DNA of 64,000 bases. Origin: Neofusicoccum parvum (Eukaryota; Ascomycota; Dothideomycetes; Botryosphaeriales; Botryosphaeriaceae). Positions 42,477 to 53,579 of this stretch are shown here, piece after piece. A program made the translations under genes and the position numbers. Within the stretch, counting starts at the first letter, position 1; each line of letters opens with the position of its first letter. The stretch is taken from the NCBI GenBank assembly GCA_020912385.1, contig CP087206.1, positions 3,224,001 through 3,288,000 of the forward strand. Direction: 5' to 3'. The notes under the pieces were generated by a model. The model was not told where the DNA came from. It did not search any database and saw only the letters and a list, made by a program, of their open reading frames with translations.

Positions 42477-44082
42477 TAGTGACCCGGTATGTTCGTTGCT
42501 CTTTGCGTTGCTTACGTTCTTGCTTTCCGCTTGGCTTGTCTTATCCCATTGCTTTTGCTTTCGTCTTTGCCTTCTTACATCTCCTCCTCTTCACTACAGA
42601 ATAAAAGCAAGAAAAAAAGTCAAAGAAAATCAAAACCCCCATAAAAAATTACTCTTCACTGCAAAAAATAAAAACAAGAAAAAAAGTCAAAGAAAGTTAA
42701 AACCCCATAAAAAAATTACTAAGTACCATGGGTATTCTCATTGGTCTCCGGCTTATTCACTCTTTCACCTTTCTCTACCTATCAGTTCACTGCTTTTCTC
42801 TGCGTCTGTTTTGTTTTCTGTTTACTTTTCCTTTTCCGCTTGCTTGCAAGCTCACACTGTGGGCCAATTCCCGCCCCTTCAGGAAAGCACCTGAAGGCGT
42901 ACTCTTTTTTCGTCGTCTCCGCTCGCTATACGCAGGCATTCGAGGAAGAAAATCACCGTGAGACTCGATCGAAAGTCGGAGTTAAAGGGTGGGTGTAGTA
43001 CTCGAGCTCCGACACCGTGATAGGCACGCACGTGACGCGTTTCGTGGTGTTTTGTCTCGGGAGCACCTGTGACGGATGTGCCACCACATATGATCGAGAC
43101 CAGGGTCTTGCGGCGGCTCCTTAAGTAATGCCTGCCTCTTCTCCCTTCGCAGTACACGCAAGCGTCATCGTCCCTTGTGGGTCTGCATTGCGAGCAGTAT
43201 CGACCAACTGTGCGGAGCCGCAAGTTGGCCATGAATCATGGCATACCTATTCTTTGACTTTGTCTCCGCACCAGCACACTCCGATGGCCCGCAATTGGTA
43301 ATCCGGAAGACATATAACCCATGGTATTGCTGATTGTAACGATGGGCTCCGCATTGGAGGTCTACTAACCGTCACCACCATCACGTCTTTGCATTCTCGA
43401 TCATCATCTCAACCATGTGCTGCCCGACACCTCCACGACGACCACCACACCAAACCTAAAGCAAGCCACCAGCCCGAGCCCAGCCCTCGGCACCCAGCCT
43501 CTTCCGCCACGGGTCAATGACCCGGGGAAAGGACAAAAAGCTTGAACGTAAAACCGTCCGAGGCGCCAAACAGCGTGCCAGCCTTGTCGTAGTGGCGTCC
43601 GTTCCGTTTCGGGATGTGCTCTCGCCGAGCTGGAAGCGTCGACTCCGCGAGAAGGCGAGACGTGGCAAGGACTGTTCTTGTTTCTCCCTCGTGTAGTGCT
43701 AGGGGTGGGCTGTGGAGGCGTAGTGGCGGAGTCCATAGGTGCCGAGGGAGGAGGATCGATGTGAGGACGGTGGTATGATTTTGGGCTGCTATTGTGATGA
43801 GAAGTCAGCGTCGGGCGCACGGGCGAGAAAAATAGTCTTACGAGATGTATTACTGCTTCAATTTTTATGTTTTTCTTTCTGCGTTGGAGTCCTGATGTGT
43901 CCGCCTATTCGGACATGCAAGTTCGCTTCACATGGTATACATGCATTCCTCCCAACCAGATATCTCCCTTTTTGATACAACTCCTTTCTGCTCTCAAAAC
44001 AAATCAGATGAACAGGGCCAACGCTCGCTCGCTCGAAGATAGAATGATACAACACCACGCATGAGGCACCAAGCCCACCACC
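42477..44082. other. Intergenic, 1.6 kb
   Basis: Opens with the 3' flank of the putative membrane-protein gene, carrying a ~65-bp tandem duplication (separate entry), then mixed sequence. A 138-codon frame on the minus strand (43404-43820) is Pro/Ser-rich with no motif and is not called. The region near 43860-44060 is AT-rich, just beyond the stop of the next minus-strand gene. Confidence 0.4.
42589..42720 (+). repeat. Tandem duplication of a ~65-bp A-rich unit
   Basis: Unit 1 is 42589-42653 (65 bp) and unit 2 is 42654-42720 (67 bp), directly adjacent. Both start CTTCACT and end in ATTACT; both contain AATAAA followed by AAGAAAAAAAGTCAAAGAAA and an AACCCC block, with a few substitutions and small indels. 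It begins 113 nt past the stop at 42476. Confidence 0.9.
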
Positions 44083-45193
44083 TCACCCCACCCATCTCCT
44101 CCCCGTCGCCTTCACTTCCCTCTTTCCGAGTCCCACCGTCACAGTCTTCTGCAAGGAGAAGCTGTTGATATCAACCGGATCGCCCGCAACCTGTGCCGCC
44201 GCTGATGCTGACGATGGCGTGGGCAGTGTGTCTGCCAGCGCCTGGGCACTCGACGACGTGGTCTTAGCGGCCGGCGGAGGTGCTTCGGGGGCCGTTGTCG
44301 TCGACGCTGCCGTTGTCGTCGACGCTGCTGTTGTGGACGCCGCCTCTGGAGCAACGGCTTCTGACGAGGAGGCGAGGACGAAGGAGAGAGAGCTGCTGGT
44401 ACTAGTGGGTGCGGCCGGTGGAGTCGTCTCCGCGGGAGGAGCAGCGGCCGGTGGAGTGGTTTCTACGGGTGGGGGAGCGGCAGTGGTGCTACTACTACTA
44501 CTACTACTCGTAGTTTCTGCGGCGGGTGGAGCGGCGGCAGCGGCCGTCGCGGTGACGGTCACGGTTCGGTCGAAGGTCGCGGCTACGGTGACGGTCTTCT
44601 CGAATGTCGCAGCAACGGTGACCTGGAGTTGAGGTTCAGCTTCTCCTGTGATACTGTGCCGATGTGGACGAGAATACATACTGTTGCTTGGGTAACGTTC
44701 TGCGCCGCCTCCTTTACAGTCTCGGTCACGGTCTCAATTTGGACTTCCGTCTTAGTCTCTGTTGCCGTCATGGTGACCATCATGGTCATCATCTGGGTCT
44801 CGGTTGCCGTCGCATTGAGAGTCAAGGTAAACGTCGGCTGTCCCGCCTCGGCAGCGGCTCTGTAGCTGGTCAGCAACCTTCTTCATTCCCACGTGTAGAA
44901 TGACTCGAGCATACACAGAGACGTTCGCGTCCTTAGCTGGGTCAGGAGTAGGCGTCGCCTCTTGCCTCTTCAAGACCTCAACGACGTGCCTCGCCTTCGG
45001 GCGCGACGGAATTCTCTCGAGCCCTGCCGGGCCATGATTGAGCTGCGCGAGAGCGCCAGCCTCCTGGGCTGAGACCTGCCGGCTCCAGTCAGTATCCCTT
45101 TCCGGCGAAGATGCATCACAGAAAGCATACGGTTGTCAATGCGAGAGCGGCAGCGGCAGCAATAGTCGCGACAACTTCGCTCAAACGCCTCAT
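44083..45193 (-). CDS. Ser/Thr/Pro-rich probable secreted or cell-wall protein, 313 aa
   Basis: Exons 45193-45131, 45069-44915, 44865-44682 and 44622-44083 (introns 61, 49 and 59 nt). The N-terminus MRRLSEVVATIAAAAALALT has the n- and h-regions of a signal peptide. A dibasic LKRQEA site (near residue 57) could be a Kex2 cleavage point for a propeptide. Then comes a Thr/Val/Met-rich stretch with many alternating TxT motifs (LNATATETQMMTMMVTMTAT) and a near-repeat TVTVAATFEK / TVTVAATFDR. A long Ser/Thr/Ala/Pro low-complexity domain follows, with repeated ETTPPAA and a seven-Ser run from a TAC/ACT microsatellite. The end, GKREVKATGRRWVG, has no GPI anchor signal. Such composition is typical of O-mannosylated surface proteins; no enzyme domain is visible. 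The second acceptor choice is the least certain splice site. Confidence 0.72.
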
Positions 45194-46210
45194 GGTGGAT
45201 TAGTTTGTGGTGGAAGGGAACCGGCCCTTGAACGAGAGACAACGAAGATTAGGAAGAATTAGGTAGGGCGCAGACCAGCTGGCAGAAGAAGGGAATGATG
45301 AGCCAAGGGCCAAGAGTCACAGCTGCATCAAGGGAAATGAGCGGCGTAGGAGGAGTAGAAACGATGGGCCTGGTCTATGGGCGTCGAGGCAGGAGTAGGG
45401 GAGACCCAGACCGAGCAAACAGAACAGACGGCGAGGAGCAGGGCGGCACATGTAGGAGCAGACACTGCGAGCGACAAGGTCAGCCCCACCACAGCAGCAA
45501 GTCGGTCTCAGGATGCTCAGACGTCTGCGGGAGGGCCCGCCCACCAGGACGCACAGGTGCTAAGCGTTGGCCTGGGCGCGAGCCGTGGGAGCTTGGCGGG
45601 GCACGCAGCCAGTGGGGGTCGAGGGCGGCCGGCAGCCAGTCTCATGAGGGTCGGGCCAAGCACAGGGTGGATGAGGCTGCGACGCGCAGCGTCAAGGACT
45701 GCGATGCGAGAGCAGCACGCGTCTCAGTGGTGCCGGCAGCCGCCTGGGCTCACGCGGCGGACAGGCGACCAGCATGATGGCGGCCGGCAGGGCGGCTGCT
45801 CGAGCGGGAACTGCTGCAACGAGACACGCAGACAGAGGGCTGTGGGCGATGAGGCGCGGCGGTGTTGTGGATGGAGAAGGACGCAGACGGCGACGGGGAG
45901 GCCCCATGACGTCGATCCGCACGGGCCCTCGCTCTCTCGCAGCCTCGATCCCCGACGATCTCCGTCGACAATGAAAGCACTAGCATCGCCTTGGCGCCAT
46001 CCTTTCTGCCATCGACAGCGTCATGTCGGACTGTCTATACTCCGCCAGCGGCTGCTGCCTCTGCGTTCCTCCGCCCGCCGCCTCGACTGCCTTGGCTTTG
46101 TTCACGGCCACAGGCCATATAAACACAAGCTGAAGAAGCCCCGACACGCAGCGTCCCGATCAGCGACTACTGCCTGCACGAGCCCCCCTTGCGGAGCACA
46201 TTTCTCCACC
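45194..46210. promoter_or_regulatory. Divergent upstream region, 1.0 kb
   Basis: Between the Ser/Thr-rich gene (minus) and the DUF1295 gene (plus). GC-rich with open frames on both strands, including one running in frame into the DUF1295 start, but composition before 46211 is not protein-like. A short AT-containing stretch lies near 46115-46130. Confidence 0.4.
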
Positions 46211-47286
46211 ATGGCCGGCGCGGTACACGTGTTAGACGACTACTATCTCGCCATCACCCTCCTCATCACCGTCGGCTACCAGCTCTTCTTCTTCTCCATA
46301 GCATACTCTCTCAAGTTTGACAAACTTACCGATTTCGCTGGCGGAACAAACTTTGTTGTGCTCGCCATCATCACCCTCGCCTTTAGCGGAGACCGCGACC
46401 ATGCCCGCCAAATCGTCTGCTCCATCTTCATCATGCTCTGGGGGGCGCGTTTGTCTGGCTTCCTCCTCTTCCGCATACTGAAGACCGGCAAGGACGACCG
46501 CTTCGATGACAAGCGGGACAAGTTCTTCCCATTCCTAGGTTTCTGGGTCTTCCAGATGCTGTAAGTCTTTCTACCCCTTTCTATCTCAAGAACACCCAAG
46601 TAACATCTCCCAGCTGGGTTTGGACCGTTTCCCTCCCCGTCACCATCCTCAACTCGCCAAACGTGACCCGCTTCCGGCAGCCGGCCTTCGGCACTGGGCG
46701 CGACATCGCAGGCGTAACCCTCTACGCCATCGGCTTCATCATGGAATCTGTCTCTGACATCCAAAAATACCGCTTCAAGGCCAAGCACGGCCGCGACGGC
46801 GCCATCTGCGACGTCGGCTTCTTCCACTTCACCCGCCACCCCAATTACTTCGGCGAAATCCTGATCCAGTTCTCCATCTTCATGATCGCCGTCTCGCCCG
46901 CCGCCAACGGCTACGTCCGCGGCGGCGCCCACGACGCCCTCTACGCCTCCATCCTGGGGCCCTTCTTCCTGACCACGCTGCTGATGTTCGTGTCCGGCCT
47001 GACGCTGCAGGAGCGTCCCGGCGCGAAGAAGCGCTACGAGAAGGGGAACCATTGGCAGGAGTACTCGCGCTACTTAAATCGGACGAGCATCTTGATCCCG
47101 TTCCCGCCGCAGCTGTATGAGAAAATGCCGACCTTCCTGAAGAGGACCGTGTTCCTAGAGTTTCCGATTTATGTCTTCGACCCAGCTAAGCATTCGGATG
47201 TAAAGAAGCCTGGTGATCAGGGTGAGGAGGTCGAAGAGGGCAGAGTTGGCCCGAGGAGAAGTGATGAGGAGGCTCTGCATAATTAA
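46211..47286 (+). CDS. DUF1295 / steroid 5-alpha-reductase-like membrane protein
   Basis: Exons 46211-46560 and 46614-47286 (intron 53 nt) give 340 aa. The ATG at 46211 (MAGAVHVLDDYYLAITLLIT) begins the first membrane segment. The frame is open upstream, but this ATG fits the family N-terminus. Several hydrophobic spans follow (VGYQLFFFSIAYSLKF, FVVLAIITLAFSGD, IFIMLWGARLSGFLLF, FWVFQMLWVWTVSLPVTILN). The C-terminal signature of DUF1295 proteins is FFHFTRHPNYFGEILIQFSI, with GPFFLTTLLMFVSG and RYEKGNHWQEYSRYLNRTSI. The HPNYFGE region is the cofactor-binding signature shared with sterol and steroid reductases. The likely role is an NAD(P)H-dependent membrane reductase; the substrate is unknown. 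The tail is acidic. Confidence 0.9.
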
Positions 47287-48411
47287 GAGTGTGGGGAGCC
47301 TGACGTCCGCATTTTAATGGCAAGTTTGGGTTAGATTGCGTGTTACATCATATGATTTTATGCGTAATGAGCGTTGATGAGTTTTAGTCTGCAGATTGTA
47401 ATATGTAGTTGAATTTTGAAGCATAAGCCTTCCGCATCAAAAGCTTTGGCAACTTCGCCTATCAGAAGCGTCATGCTCTGTGTTTCTGATTCGTTTAGCA
47501 ACGAGCGATTGGTTGAACGTTATCGTGTCCATTATCCATAGACTCAGAGAGCACTTGTACAGACGGGAAAGTAAAAGAAAGAAGGTCCAAAAACCTATTT
47601 AAGTGTATGCTTCCGCTGCTTTGACAGTGCCATACCGTTGCAGATTTTTTTCGAACCGAAAACAATTCAGGGCACGTTTTGACCTTTAACCCAGATAAAT
47701 ATATGCCGATTCGATGCTGCTAAGATCTTAAGAGTTAACCCGACTACTTAAGTATGCCAGCCGTCTGGTATTGGCTGTGCGGGACGTGGGAGGCATCGGA
47801 ACCTTCTCCATTAGCGCAGTATTCACGGAATAAACTCCCCGTTAAGGTATCCGAATAACCTTTCCGATGACAAGATTGAACCCTACACTTCCTTGCCGCT
47901 CTTTGCCAAATTGGCTATGATGAGTTGCACCGTTCGTCTGGTTGGTTTTTTGGCATGCAATTGAAGGACCCTAGCACACCGAAGAATAGCTTGACTCTGT
48001 TTTGTTTGTCGGGAAGTTTTCCCGCTAGCTGCCGGCTTGCCGAAGCTACATATACTCTTCGAACTCCGCACTGATGACTATGATGACCAGCAAATAATTT
48101 CGAATGGTAGCTGTGGAGAACTTCCAACCGGACAGAAATGTTTCATCATTCATTTAGTATGCAGCCCCGGAAAGTGACGTGTGCGGCGCCGGGAAAAGTG
48201 GACTCGGTTCGATAGTGGAACGGCACATCAGTAAACTTGGATATCTGGAGATCGCTCGATAAGGTGGGTATCACATAAGGTTGGTAAATTAAGATTGAAA
48301 TTTTGATTTCTTGGTTTCGCCGTACCTTCGTGAGACCTCCGTAGCACTGCAAAGGCCTCATGTATCTTACTTCGAGTTGAGCCTGAGATAGGCTGCCTCT
48401 TATCTGGGTCC
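47287..48411. other. Convergent AT-rich intergenic region, 1.1 kb
   Basis: Between the stops of DUF1295 (plus) and USB1 (minus). Clearly more AT-rich than the flanking genes, with small frames only. No transposon ORF, terminal repeat or tRNA seen by eye. Confidence 0.45.
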
Positions 48412-49590
48412 TTAGCCCAAGATTCCCTTCTCCTCTTTACGCTTAGGAGCAAGTTCGATGGCATGAACCGTGTTCCCGACCTTCGCCTTGATGACTTCGA
48501 ATTTGACGCTCATCTGTGCGACGTCCTGCTGCATAAACCTGACCACATCATCTACAGCAGCCAAGTCCTGCAGCTCATCGGGCGGTGGTTCCAGACTCCA
48601 TGCGAGACTGACATGGAAAGCACTCGAGCGGTCATCTCTTCTGTTGACCAAACCCATCCTGCTCTCTACCTCCTGTTCCTGGGTTCCAGCGGTGGTAGAT
48701 CCCCAGTCACCCGCCATATCCACACCCTCCCCATGCTGATCCTTGTCTTTACCACTGCTGTAAAGCTCTGAATAGCCGAACTTCTTGGCCGCTCGATTGG
48801 CGGCCAATAGCAGGCGGTTCAGGTCATCGCCCAGCGGCCTCCTCACGCCCAGAACAAGGAACCAGCGCGAGCGGTCGAAGTTGGGCACCCACTTCAGGCC
48901 CTCGAACAAGGCATCGAACGGCCGTGCGCCGCTGTGCCTGAGATTGCTGGTCAGGGCGTCCAGGAACGGGGAACGGCTGTCCGTCGGTAGCGGCAGGGTC
49001 CGCGACAGCGAGATGTGCAGCGGCGCCGGGGTGGACAGAGCCGTCAGTAGCGAGCTGCGGATGCGCTGCTCCGGTACGGCCGACGCGGAGGTGTGATAGT
49101 GGAGCGCGGTCGCCTGTTCCACGCGGTCGAGCAGGGATTGCAGCGTGCGCGACTCTGCAGCGTTCGGGTGCCCTCGAGGGGGTTCAGTTAGCCTGGAGGT
49201 GCATTCGTCTGGTACCGTACGAAACTATTGATTGATACGAGCGGGAGCTAAGAATAGCGGGCGGAAGAGGAACGCCTGATGTCATGTCGACGCGAATGTA
49301 GCAAACGGGCACTCACACTCCAGATAGACGTGCGAAGGCCAATGGCCGTCCACGTGCGGGATGGCGCGTTTCCGGCCGCCATGCAGGGCGGGATCGTCAT
49401 GGGTGCTCTGGCGGACGTTGGTCGCGTACAGGTCGTGGAATCCGGCGGGCAGCGGCGGCAGGGATGCCGGGGCGCGGGTGCTGGCGGAGGCGGAGGCTGG
49501 GCCTGAGGACGCGCGCTTCAGCCGTTTGGCGGGCGGCGGAGCAGGGCGCTCGGGCTCCGACTCGGAGTCAGAGTACTCGACGAGCGGCAT
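48412..49590 (-). CDS. USB1: USB1/Mpn1, U6 snRNA 3'-end phosphodiesterase
   Basis: Exons 49590-49317 and 49172-48412 (intron 144 nt) give 344 aa. The start at 49590 ([14 protein letters not shown]) matches the usual acidic Usb1 N-terminus, though the frame is open upstream. The acceptor CTCGAG at 49173-49178 restores [16 protein letters not shown], as in Usb1 proteins. Two HxS motifs of the 2H phosphoesterase fold are present: [12 protein letters not shown] (near 150) and [14 protein letters not shown] (near 275). Between them lies [16 protein letters not shown] with [18 protein letters not shown]. Usb1 trims the oligo(U) tail of U6 snRNA and leaves a protected 3' end; the two His act in catalysis and both are visible. 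Divergent from PAL1. Confidence 0.94.
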
Positions 49591-49931
49591 CTGGGCAGAG
49601 TCTGGACCGTTGCGCGGGTCTGTGGGTGTGCGCTGGGTTGGGGTCAGGGACAGCGGCCGGCTGCCAGCGTTGGGCGGGCGGGCGTTGATCGGCAGCGACG
49701 TCACCCGCATCCCGGTCGAATGACGCAGGGCCTTGCGCCCCATCCACGCGTACCGGCTGCGCTGCGCTTCCCGCATTGGCACTCCAGCACGACAAGTCAG
49801 CACTCAAATGGGACGCGCCCGCAGCTTCTCCTCACCTGTCCCTGTTCACTCAACGCTCACTCACCTCTTCCGCAACCCTCCACTGCACCTCCAGCAATTG
49901 CCTTCTGACTCCATCCCGCGCACTTCTGAAA
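49591..49931. promoter_or_regulatory. Divergent USB1/PAL1 promoter region, 341 bp
   Basis: Spacer between the USB1 and PAL1 start codons, with C/T-rich sequence on the PAL1 side (49820-49925). No named element seen. Confidence 0.45.
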
Positions 49932-51277
49932 ATGGAACCCACGCACGCTGCGGATTCAAAAGCCGTAAGCTTCCGCTGTCGCGCTTATGCGATAACAGCC
50001 AAGCTCACTTTCGTCTAGGCCCAGCAGTACCTCATCGACCCTTTCTTCGCGCCCGAGCCCAGCGACGAGACGGGCCCAGGAACCCACTTCCGTTCAACCT
50101 TTGGTCCCGCAGCTTCTGACACCAGCCTGCCATCTCCGCCCAACTCCGCCAATTCCAAGGAGCCCTCAGTCCAGGTTCGCCAGTCGACAGGTGGTTCAAC
50201 CAACACCAACCCCTTCCGCAGGTCCTCTCCCCCTTCCAAGGATGGCAGCCGCGTTTCCAGCCGCCGCGTGAGCTCAGGCTACGCGACTCCCCCGTTGTCG
50301 GCCAGCCCTCGTCGATCCAACTTCCCGCACCGCGAGGAGGCCTTCTCGTCCTACGTCTCGTCACCGCGTTCCCGCCGTAGCGGCAGCCACGGAAGCCACC
50401 CGAGCTCTTCGCCTAGAAAGGCAGAGAATCAAGGTAGGCCCCGTCGCAGCAGCTCGTTGCGGGAACGATACCCTGGTGACAAGTCCGTCCATCCTCTAGA
50501 CCAGTTGAAGCGTGAGGAGAAGCGTGCCCGCCGCTCACCCCACCTCAATAAGCGTCACATCCCCGGCCCGGACACGATCGACCGCCTGGACTCCATCAAC
50601 GGCAAGTACCACCACGAGGGCCCGTACGACGCTGCGCTGTTGGCTCGCAACACTTCGTGGAAGAACAGTCCGCTCGCTGCGCTCGAGGATTCCAACCGCG
50701 AGGCCATCAAAGCCACTCCAGTAGAGAACATCCGTGACGCTGTCGAGAGGCACGTTCCCATCGATGGTGTTGCTATCGTCCCACCGGGCATGCCGGACCG
50801 CTTCGGCCGCACCTACGACTACGAAGAGGGAGATGACATGATGCTCCACAATGGCGGCAATTACAGGCGCTGGCCTGGCATCGTAAGTGCACTTTACTCC
50901 CTAAAATATTTATGCTATATATATATACCACGTACCAACACCTCACTTCAAAGGAATATCATCCCAATGACATAAAGGGTAAGGGCGAGCCGTCCTACTC
51001 CCTCGACGAGGCTATGAAGAGGCACAAGATCAGCAGCAAAGGCGACGGTATTGAGATGACGACTCGTCCTCGCAACAAGTCGGATGTCACTTACCAGTAC
51101 CGTGGCCACTATCTTGACCCCAACGATGCTGGCTATGGCGGCGAGCAGCGATACAATGACTGGGGCGTCGGAAGCAGCGGCATCTCTCGCAGTCGCTCTA
51201 CTGGCCACAAGATGACAGAAGGCTTGAAAAAGAGGCTCGGTGGTATCGGCCGGAAGCACAAGGAGAGGGCCGAGTAA
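49932..51277 (+). CDS. PAL1: PAL1, cell-morphology/endocytosis protein
   Basis: Exons 49932-49964 (a 33-nt microexon), 50019-50882 and 50954-51277 (introns 54 and 71 nt) give 406 aa. The start MEPTHAADSKA joins AQQYLIDPFFAPEPSDE in phase. The middle is Ser/Arg-rich and probably disordered. The Pal1 core begins near residue 188: YPGDKSVHPLDQLKREEKRA, HIPGPDTIDRLDSINGKYHH, EGPYDAALLARN. The DRFGRTYDYEEGDDM and RWPGIEYHPNDIKGKGEPSY segments follow, the second spanning the last intron. The end is basic (KMTEGLKKRLGGIGRKHKER). Pal1 localises to growing tips and endocytic patches in fission yeast and is needed for polarised shape. Confidence 0.94.
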
Positions 51278-51884
51278 GCGGATGTTCGCTCTACGCTCAA
51301 GGCGGAAGTTTTCGTTTGTTTTGTAGGATATGGATAAGGACCGGGTGACGTAAAGGAACCCGGCGGGAAATTTGTATTAACAGGTTACGACTACTCATGA
51401 CGAAAGGTATACATAGATGGCGATTATGGTATAGAAGGATCGCTACGGGTCATAAATTGAAACAATACGTCTGGCACTTTATGATATTCGTTTGGCTTAA
51501 CCTTTAGCTGCTCCTAGAACGTCTAGTAATCCACTGTCCCGCAACGGTGAGCTGGTTTGGTGCCTTTACTGATGAACGATGACATAAGCAACGCTCTTTC
51601 TCTTGTTGCGGCGGTGGTCGTTTCCGACTGGCGAGCAGAGAACGAGGCTGGTGATTGCCGACGTTGCTTGACATTCTCCCACAGGACTTGAGACTGCGCA
51701 AGTTCCCTAGTCTCTTCACTATAGAGGTGCACGATGCCGTCCCAAGCCTCCCGATTTGGCTTTCCAATATGATGATGGTGATGTTAAAGACCTTGCGTGC
51801 AGTCGCCTCTCTTGACGGCCGAGCCGATAGGTTCATCGTAAACACCACTCTCGATTCTATATTTACTTACGAGAGTATCGTACT
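51278..51884. other. Convergent AT-rich intergenic region, 607 bp
   Basis: Between the stops of PAL1 and the cysteine synthase gene. More AT-rich than its neighbours, with two 3' flanks expected and no gene. Confidence 0.4.
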
Positions 51885-53305
51885 TCATCTAGATCCTGCG
51901 TTCAGGACGGCCTCGAGGCTCAAGTTGGCCTCATTTCCTACAGCACCTGCCTTCGCCCAGAACTTACTCAGATGCCTCGTGCCGCTGCGATACTGTTAGT
52001 GAAATATCATATATGTGGAGGCCCGAGAACATACCTGTCGCAAAGGATGGTACACAACTTATGACCGGGACCCATCTGAAGAGCCAACTTCGTGACGGCC
52101 ACGCCTGGAATTCGTCAGCATCTGTCATGGCGAGATCGAGTCGAAGGCTTACAATTCACAGCACTGCTGCTTCCAATGAAAATGCCGTCCTTTTCTACCA
52201 ACCACCTCGCCATAGCCATGGCCTGCTCGTCGGTGACCCGCACGGCATCGTCTACCAGTTCTCGACCGGCCTCAAAGTTGTGCGTCACACGGTTGATGCC
52301 GATACCCTCGACGATGGTGTCTACCTGGTGCCTTCTGCGAGTTCCTTCCCTCTCCTTCGGATCAAACATGACACCATACTTGACCCTGTTGAAGAGGCCA
52401 CTGCCCTGCGGATCAGCCAGTACAACCTTCAGCTTCGGCAACCTAGGCTTTAAGAACAGTGCAACGCCCGAAATGGTGCCACCGGTCCCAGCGCCCGTCA
52501 CGAAAGCATCGAGCTTCCTGCCAGTCTGTTCGTAGATCTCCGGTCCTGTACCTTCGTAGTGCGCTCGCCAGTTGGCATCGGTCTCGAACTGGTCCGCAAA
52601 GATGCCTCTGCCGGGCTTGTTCGGGTCATTGGTATGCTCGAGGGCCCTCGCGCGAGCCTTGTTGACGAATTGGTTCTGGTCGACGATTGGGGCCGGACGG
52701 ACGCGCTCCACTTCGGCGCCCAGTCTCTGCAACAGGTCCGACTTCTCAAGCGCCATGTCGTTCGGCATGCAGATGTGGGCGAGGTACCCTCTCGCGCGGC
52801 AGATGGCGGCGAGCGAGATTCCAGTGCTTCCAACGGTACCTTCGTAGACCATGTCGCCGGAGTGCGGGGTCAGCAGGCCTTCGTCCTCGGCCATGTTGAT
52901 GATGCTGAGAGCAACGCGGTCCTTGGGGCTGTTGCCGGCGCCATTGAGGAACTCGGCTTTGGCCAGGATTTCGCAGCCAGTGGCGTCGGAGAGAGATTTG
53001 ATTCTGATGAGGGGGGTGTTGCCGATGCAGCCCTCGATGCCATCCGCAATCTCCTCGACGGGGCTGGTGGTGGGCTCGAGGGGAGACTCGTTGTCTTTCA
53101 GCTCGACCTTGTGAACGGTGCGGAGCGACCACAAGGAGGCTTTGTGGTCGACTCGTCTCAGTCTTGGCTGGTTCCGCTGCTTTGCGGCTCTGTAGCGGCG
53201 TTCAAGGTCGGGGTAGACATCTTTGTAGCCCAGTGTCAAGAGGATGCCGCCGATGAATGCACCGGCAATCCACAGACGGAGGTGCTTGTCCTGCAGCTTG
53301 TCCAT
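51885..53305 (-). CDS. MCY1: Cysteine synthase 2-like protein (Mcy1 type), mitochondrial
   Basis: Exons 53305-52153, 52104-52035 and 51984-51885 (introns 48 and 50 nt) give 440 aa. The start at 53305 (MDKLQDKHLRLWIAGAFIGG) is the first ATG and includes a single membrane segment (LWIAGAFIGGILLTLG). This matches the Cys2/Mcy1 subgroup, anchored at the mitochondrial outer membrane. The PLP-enzyme core starts at IEGCIGNTPLIRIKSL. NGAGNSPKDRVALSI carries the PLP lysine and YEGTVGSTGISLAA the phosphate-binding glycine loop, with V and S where O-acetylserine sulfhydrylases usually have SGN. VTGAGTGGTISGVALFL and GIFIGSSSAVNCVAVTKLAL complete the site. Activity as a true cysteine synthase is doubtful for this subgroup. 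Divergent from NDUFAF7 across 274 bp. Confidence 0.93.
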
Positions 53306-53579
53306 GCTCTTTGGGGTGTCGGCCAGCACCGGCCGCTCACACGCTGCTCATAGCCCGGCCTGCCTGGGATGGAGGAAGATTCGGCCAAACTCGAGACGTG
53401 ACGTGCGAGCGCGTTGGCGTGGCTGGTGACGCCGGACGCGAGTGTGGCAGTGGCAGTGGCAGTGTGGCCGCGACAGAAGCTCAGACCAGCACTAGCCACG
53501 CCAACGCGGAGCTGCAGAGCACGCGGCTTGCGGTCTGCGGCCTGCCCTCTTGTCTCTGCTGTCCCCTCCCCCGCCCCAG
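53306..53579. promoter_or_regulatory. Divergent MCY1/NDUFAF7 promoter, 274 bp, with a hexamer repeat
   Basis: The complete shared upstream space of two mitochondrial genes. Contains three copies of GTGGCA (53444-53461) followed by a degenerate copy. C-rich just before the NDUFAF7 ATG. No named operator recognised. Confidence 0.5.

Noticed and set aside
43404..43820. 138-codon minus-strand frame
   Set aside because: Low-complexity Pro/Ser composition, no motif and no supporting neighbour or splice pattern.
45377..46210. N-terminal extension of the DUF1295 gene in the same frame
   Set aside because: Composition changes sharply at 46211, where the family-like hydrophobic N-terminus begins; the upstream part looks non-coding.
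53444..53461. GTGGCA triplicate as an operator
   Set aside because: Three perfect copies in tandem are more easily explained by replication slippage; no known fungal factor site is matched.
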